A stretch of DNA of 64,000 nucleotides from Hypomyces perniciosus (lineage: Eukaryota; Ascomycota; Sordariomycetes; Hypocreales; Hypocreaceae): positions 1,659,501 to 1,723,500 of the forward strand of contig SPDT01000013.1 in assembly GCA_008477525.1 (NCBI GenBank), given 5' to 3'. The notes under the pieces were generated by a model, which was not told the origin of the DNA, did no database searches, and saw nothing but the letters and a program-made list of their open reading frames with translations. Positions 59,901 through 64,000 of the stretch are shown in pieces (the stretch's first letter is position 1; each line of letters opens with the position of its first letter). A program made the translations under genes and the position numbers.

Positions 59901-62900
59901 TCGCCCTGTTGACGGCGGCTTGTCGCGCAGCATTATACAGAGCCTGCATTTTCCCAAATTTGACTAGAAAGTCGATGATCTTTCGGAACGGCTCTTCCAC
60001 GAAATTGACCCTAACGGATCCAGCTCGAAGGAATATCGAGCTGTCATATCCAGGATACGCCTTTGGGTTTCCCGAATCAAACGTTTCGTAACGAAAGTCC
60101 GCAAGATCGTCACCCTGGATAGTCACCAGCTTACGAAGGTGAGAGTCCTCTGAAACTCCGAGGTTGACATCGTCAATAAGGGAGAGGTCACCCAACTTGG
60201 CAAAGATGCGCATAGTCTTGCCGCGGAGGAAGATGCCTGCGTCTGCATGGTTGAAAGAGAGCGTTGCCAGCTTAATACCATCGTTGTTGAGAATGAGTCG
60301 AATACTCTTCAAGTCGACCTTGACTCGGATTGAGCCTGCATTTGCGTTCTGTCTCAATTCTACAAGGGCATCTCCATTCGGAACATCATTTTCAGAATCG
60401 CTGATCTCTGCGACAGTAATATGGCCATCCTGGTCGTCGTTATTGTTGTTGGTAAATGTGACGAGGATAAAGTCTAGCAGCGTGAGGAGCGTTTTCCGAG
60501 TAACAACCAAGTTGATGGTCGAGATAGCGGCAGTAACGTTGGTTTCGATCCCATCGTACTTGGACATGAACTCTGGAGACAGCTGATTCACCTTGACGAA
60601 TTTGACAAGAACAAGGCTCCGGCCGGCTTGTAGGTCTTCACGGTCGCCTGAGGAGAGAATAGACTTGAACTCAGCCGGCGGGTTGTCAACAAAGTCGTCC
60701 ATAGTCACAGATCCAAGGGACAGCTCAGCAGCCATGTCATAAGGCCGAGTATAGAAGGAGAGATCGAACCGCTCCGCCACTAGCTCGACAAGTAGAACAT
60801 CGGGCCTGACCTTGTCCTGGTCACTGCGATAAAGCGAGCCCTTCAGAGTATCGACCTTGAAGTTGAACTCGAAGCTACGCTGCTGTATCTTGAGCTGCTG
60901 GCCATCGGCTCCATCGGAAGCATCTTCGAAATCGTCATCATCATCATCGACATCGTCTAGGATAACTGCGGTTTGGGTTTGCAGGAATGGAAAAGGAACG
61001 GACTGCCGCCGGTCGCGCTGTGACTTGCGTTGTGACTTGCGTTGTGACTTCTCAGATGTTGATACGTTGCTCAACAGCCGCGGGCGTGATAACTGTCTAC
61101 TTCGAATGATTGGTGCCTGCTCCAACTCAGGTTTGCCGAACTTTGGGATGGCGACATCAATTATCTGCATCAGGTTTTTATACTTGGAGTCGGAGACAGT
61201 TGCATGTAGCATCGGTAGGTGACCCGAGACCTTCAACTTGGTGAGATTCGGTGCTTTAGGCAATATTGATGTTTCCACAACGAAATCGACATTAATCTGC
61301 TCCACCACATGCAGTTGTGACCCGCCACCTTTGTCGTCCAAATGCAACTTGGCATCCTCGATTGACGGGCCGATGAGCACCTGAGTGGAACTGAGCTTGA
61401 CGATAAATTTGTCGTACATGGCTGACTCGAGCCTCTTGAAGTCATCATCATTGTATGATTGTCGTTGTTTGGCTTGGATTTCCTTCAAAGTGTCTTGGTC
61501 GACCAACTGACTGTTGACGTGGATATGACCAGCATCCACAACCAGGCACGTCGAATGCTCTGTAGTAATGCTTACCGGCACAATAATGAGCGGCGCCTGA
61601 AGATCCAGCTCAGCGTTGATGGTTTTATGCTCTTCCAGAGCGAATTCCAAGCCTGCTCGGGTCTGCTCCCGAAGGCCTTCGACTGTGGCACCAGCAGTTT
61701 CCATCAACGCAGTGATTGATTCCATGTGCCTTTCGGGTGGCCTGAAGAAATCGACAACCCCCACGACAAAGTTTGGATTCCAGACGACCTCTAAGGGTTT
61801 CAACTTGCCAACGACTGCAATATCACCTTCTCGTTCAATGGGGTTCTTTTCAATCTCGAATTCGAAGAAGGGCTCGTCAGTCTCGTTCTCAAGGTCCTTC
61901 AGAGATATTCTCTTCCTTCTCTTCGCTGTGGGGGCATCCTTGACACGGACAATCTCGGGATAGAGACTATCAGGTGTTGTGCCATCGTTGACTCTCAGAC
62001 CCCCAAGGCTCATACTAGCTAGTATAGAGTCTTTCCTTTGCAGAGCTTTGGCTTTGAACACATCAAAATGCAGACTCAGGAGATCCATGGGATTGTGGTG
62101 AGGACTCTTCTTGAGGGTGAAGCTACCAGTGCTTAGTGACGTCTCAATGCACATCTGGACTGCTTCACGAGGGACATCCACAGACTCAGTCAGGGCGGCT
62201 TTTTCATCCCAGTCGATCATCTCGTAAAGCTCCTTTCGCTGCTCTTCTGTCATCTGTATGTTTTCCTCGTTCTCCTCAACTGTACCCGTTGGCTTTGAGC
62301 CCCACATCCAGGCAAGCCAGCCCTGCTGGTCTTGTTGCTGGGGTTGCCTCCTCAAGGCCAGCGCGTTCTCCTTCTTCAACTGATTGCGGGCTAATGAGCG
62401 CCAGAATCTGAGGTCCTGATAGCCAAGCTTGCACTCCAGCTTCTCAAGGTCATCGATCTCCTCAGGGGTCATCTGCTGCTGTTGCTTCTTCTTTTTGAAG
62501 AGTTCAATGTACCGCCTGCGATCATCTCGGCGCTCCTTGAAATAAGCCCAAGACCACTTGCGATTTCTGTCGTGAATTTTGCCCAGCACTGCGTTGACTG
62601 CAAATTGTAACCAGGCGCGGGGGTCTTCCTTTACTGCAATACCTTTTGGCTTCAATGCTTTATACTCCTGGTGACGAATGAAGTAATGGAAGAGGTCGAC
62701 CATCATCAGCGCATCGCGATATTGGTCATCGTCCAAGACAACGCCGATCTCTTCAAACAAGAGGTTAGCTTTAAACTTGGGCACGTTAACATCGTCCGCT
62801 TTGTCAAGCTCGATCTTCGCCTGTCCATTGACAGGCTTGAGGATAAACTGATGATTTGCGGCGGATGTGCGCGCTTTGCCGACCATGCTCTTAAACTTCT

Positions 62901-63630
62901 CGACCATCTCTTCATGAGACATTATCTCTTGCGATGGGCTCGTAGCCTCGCGGCCAGTGCCGAATAGGTCTGTATCCGTATTCCAGTACACGGCCAGGGC
63001 TCCAAGAGTCGCCAGCTTGTGCGTAACAGTGGACGACTCTTGTATGAAGGTCGGTTTCCATTGGCCATCGGTGCTGACTGCGCTGAACTCTTCGAGTGTG
63101 AGTCCGAGGGCGAACGGGTGACCCGGGGCGGAGATGGAGTCTTCGTAGCGGATATGGATGTTCTTGACGGTAATCTGGACATTGTCGGCGATCTTGGTGG
63201 CAAGGCTCTGGGCAAAGCTCTGGTTCTTCTTTTGCTCTTCCTGGCTCATGCCTGCTCGGTTCCTTTCCTTAAGCAGCTCGGCACTTTCCAGCTTCTCCAT
63301 CTTCAGTCGTTGCCTCCTGCGCTGTTCCTCCTCTTCATCGTATTCAGCCTCTTCTTTGGGACTGGCGAGTAGGTAGACATCTTCAATGAAGACTCTGACA
63401 GGCGCCCCACGGATGTTGGACCAGGGGATTATAAGTGTGAGTTCGCCCAAGTGGCCCTCTACGACGTTGATAGGAAGCTTCAGCTGGTCGAGGGCCTCAC
63501 GTCGGAGCTCGAGGTTGCGAAGCTTCACATCGCCAGACCAGATGCCAACCTTGAGCTGTGTAGGGTCGAAGTTCTTGACATACATGCCCAAGAAGCGGTT
63601 GAGCAGGCCGGCGACGAGTCCTTCCAACAT
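53922..63630 (-). CDS. VPS13: Vacuolar protein sorting-associated protein 13 (bridge-like lipid transfer protein)
   Basis: Giant lipid-transfer protein that bridges membranes at organelle contact sites and serves vacuolar sorting, mitochondrial lipid supply and prospore membrane growth. Two exons, 63630-57131 and 57075-53922, separated by a 55-nt intron, join to 3217 aa, the normal family size. The chorein N-terminal domain is perfect (LEGLVAGLLNRFLGMYVKNF, then LKVGIWSGDVKLRNLELR). A long repeating beta-groove region follows, then the SHR-BD/VAB region with its conserved segments around residues 1950-2600 (DAVVHSKSS..., PYAWDFPAAKFREIV). The C-terminal end has the VPS13_C block (GGLALKPLEGAEQEGALGF) and a PH-like domain (SEWDVPLKDIQTIAKERTG). 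Low-complexity acidic and Ser-rich linkers lie in between. It is a housekeeping gene marking the right border of the cluster. Confidence 0.96.
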
Positions 63631-64000
63631 ATTGGCGGTGTTGGTGCCGTAACCCTGGCGGGGAGAAACGAGGGTTGGAGCCGCGTTGTGAGGATCTACT
63701 GGGGGGACATTGGTGGTGACTGGAGAGTCGGGCTACGCACAGCAGCTGTGCCCGCCAGTTGCTTCTCTGTCGGTCGGTCGATTCGAACTGAAGCCGTAAC
63801 TGCAATCGCAGCCGTTGTCGCTGGGCGTATGGCGTATGGCGTATGGCGGATGGCGAGGTGGAGAGATTGGGTAGAATTGGGTCTCGTGGGGTTTCGACTG
63901 CAGGAACTGGGCAGTCTGAGGAGGGGAAGAGAGGGGGGAGGCGAAAAAGTGATAACGTAAACTATTCGATACGAAGAAACGGGCGTCTTGAATCCGGTTC
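63631..64000 (-). promoter_or_regulatory. VPS13 upstream region
   Basis: 370 bp of 5' flank; no TATA box seen. It contains a short tandem of GTATGGC units (63826-63850). Confidence 0.4.

Overview
The window looks like a chromosome segment from a filamentous ascomycete (Pezizomycotina). The evidence is short GT-AG introns with CTNAC-like branch points, two Zn2Cys6 regulators, fungal housekeeping genes (HRI1-like, a concentrative nucleoside transporter, VPS13), and a very AT-rich transposon graveyard whose relic genes carry C-to-T and G-to-A changes of the kind left by repeat-induced point mutation (RIP). The exact species cannot be read from the sequence. No tRNA, rRNA or CRISPR array was seen. 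Exon joins below were worked out by hand and checked for frame.

Layout. 0-8.75 kb: an intact Zn2Cys6 regulator divergent from a short-chain dehydrogenase, a DUF2985 membrane protein with a 9-nt microexon, and a GT1 sterol-glucosyltransferase-like gene. 8.75-12.7 kb: mainly non-coding, with one solo LTR. 12.7-16.2 kb: a CNT nucleoside transporter and an HRI1-family gene. 16.9-18.0 kb: a broken arylamine N-acetyltransferase. 18.8-51.6 kb: a terpenoid-type biosynthetic cluster made of an intact P450 (A), a broken P450 (B), an intact P450 (C), an intact class I terpene synthase, a broken acyltransferase, an intact MFS exporter and a truncated Zn2Cys6 regulator. 52.6-53.4 kb: a fragment of an NLR/TPR-like protein. 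53.9-63.6 kb: VPS13 (3217 aa), ending the window in its promoter.

The cluster is split between P450 C (ATG at 25555, minus strand) and the terpene synthase (ATG at 44266, plus strand) by nested transposons, whose boundaries can be fixed by target-site duplications (TSDs). A LINE-like element (14-bp TSD) contains a Ty3/gypsy chromovirus with three LTRs (5-bp TSD), which contains two Mutator-like elements (9-10-bp TSDs). Next to it, a solo LTR (5-bp TSD) is interrupted by a 7.2-kb hAT element (8-bp TSD), which itself holds a tiny LTR element, another solo LTR and a third Mutator-like element. Subtracting the insertions leaves about 593 bp, so P450 C and the terpene synthase were probably once driven from one short bidirectional promoter.

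How the genes would work together (inference): the terpene synthase makes a sesquiterpene-size hydrocarbon or alcohol, the P450s oxidise it, the acyltransferase would have acylated it, the MFS protein exports it and the Zn2Cys6 protein would have regulated the set. Losses in P450 B, the acyltransferase and the regulator suggest a decaying or simplified pathway, with the synthase, two P450s and the transporter still open.
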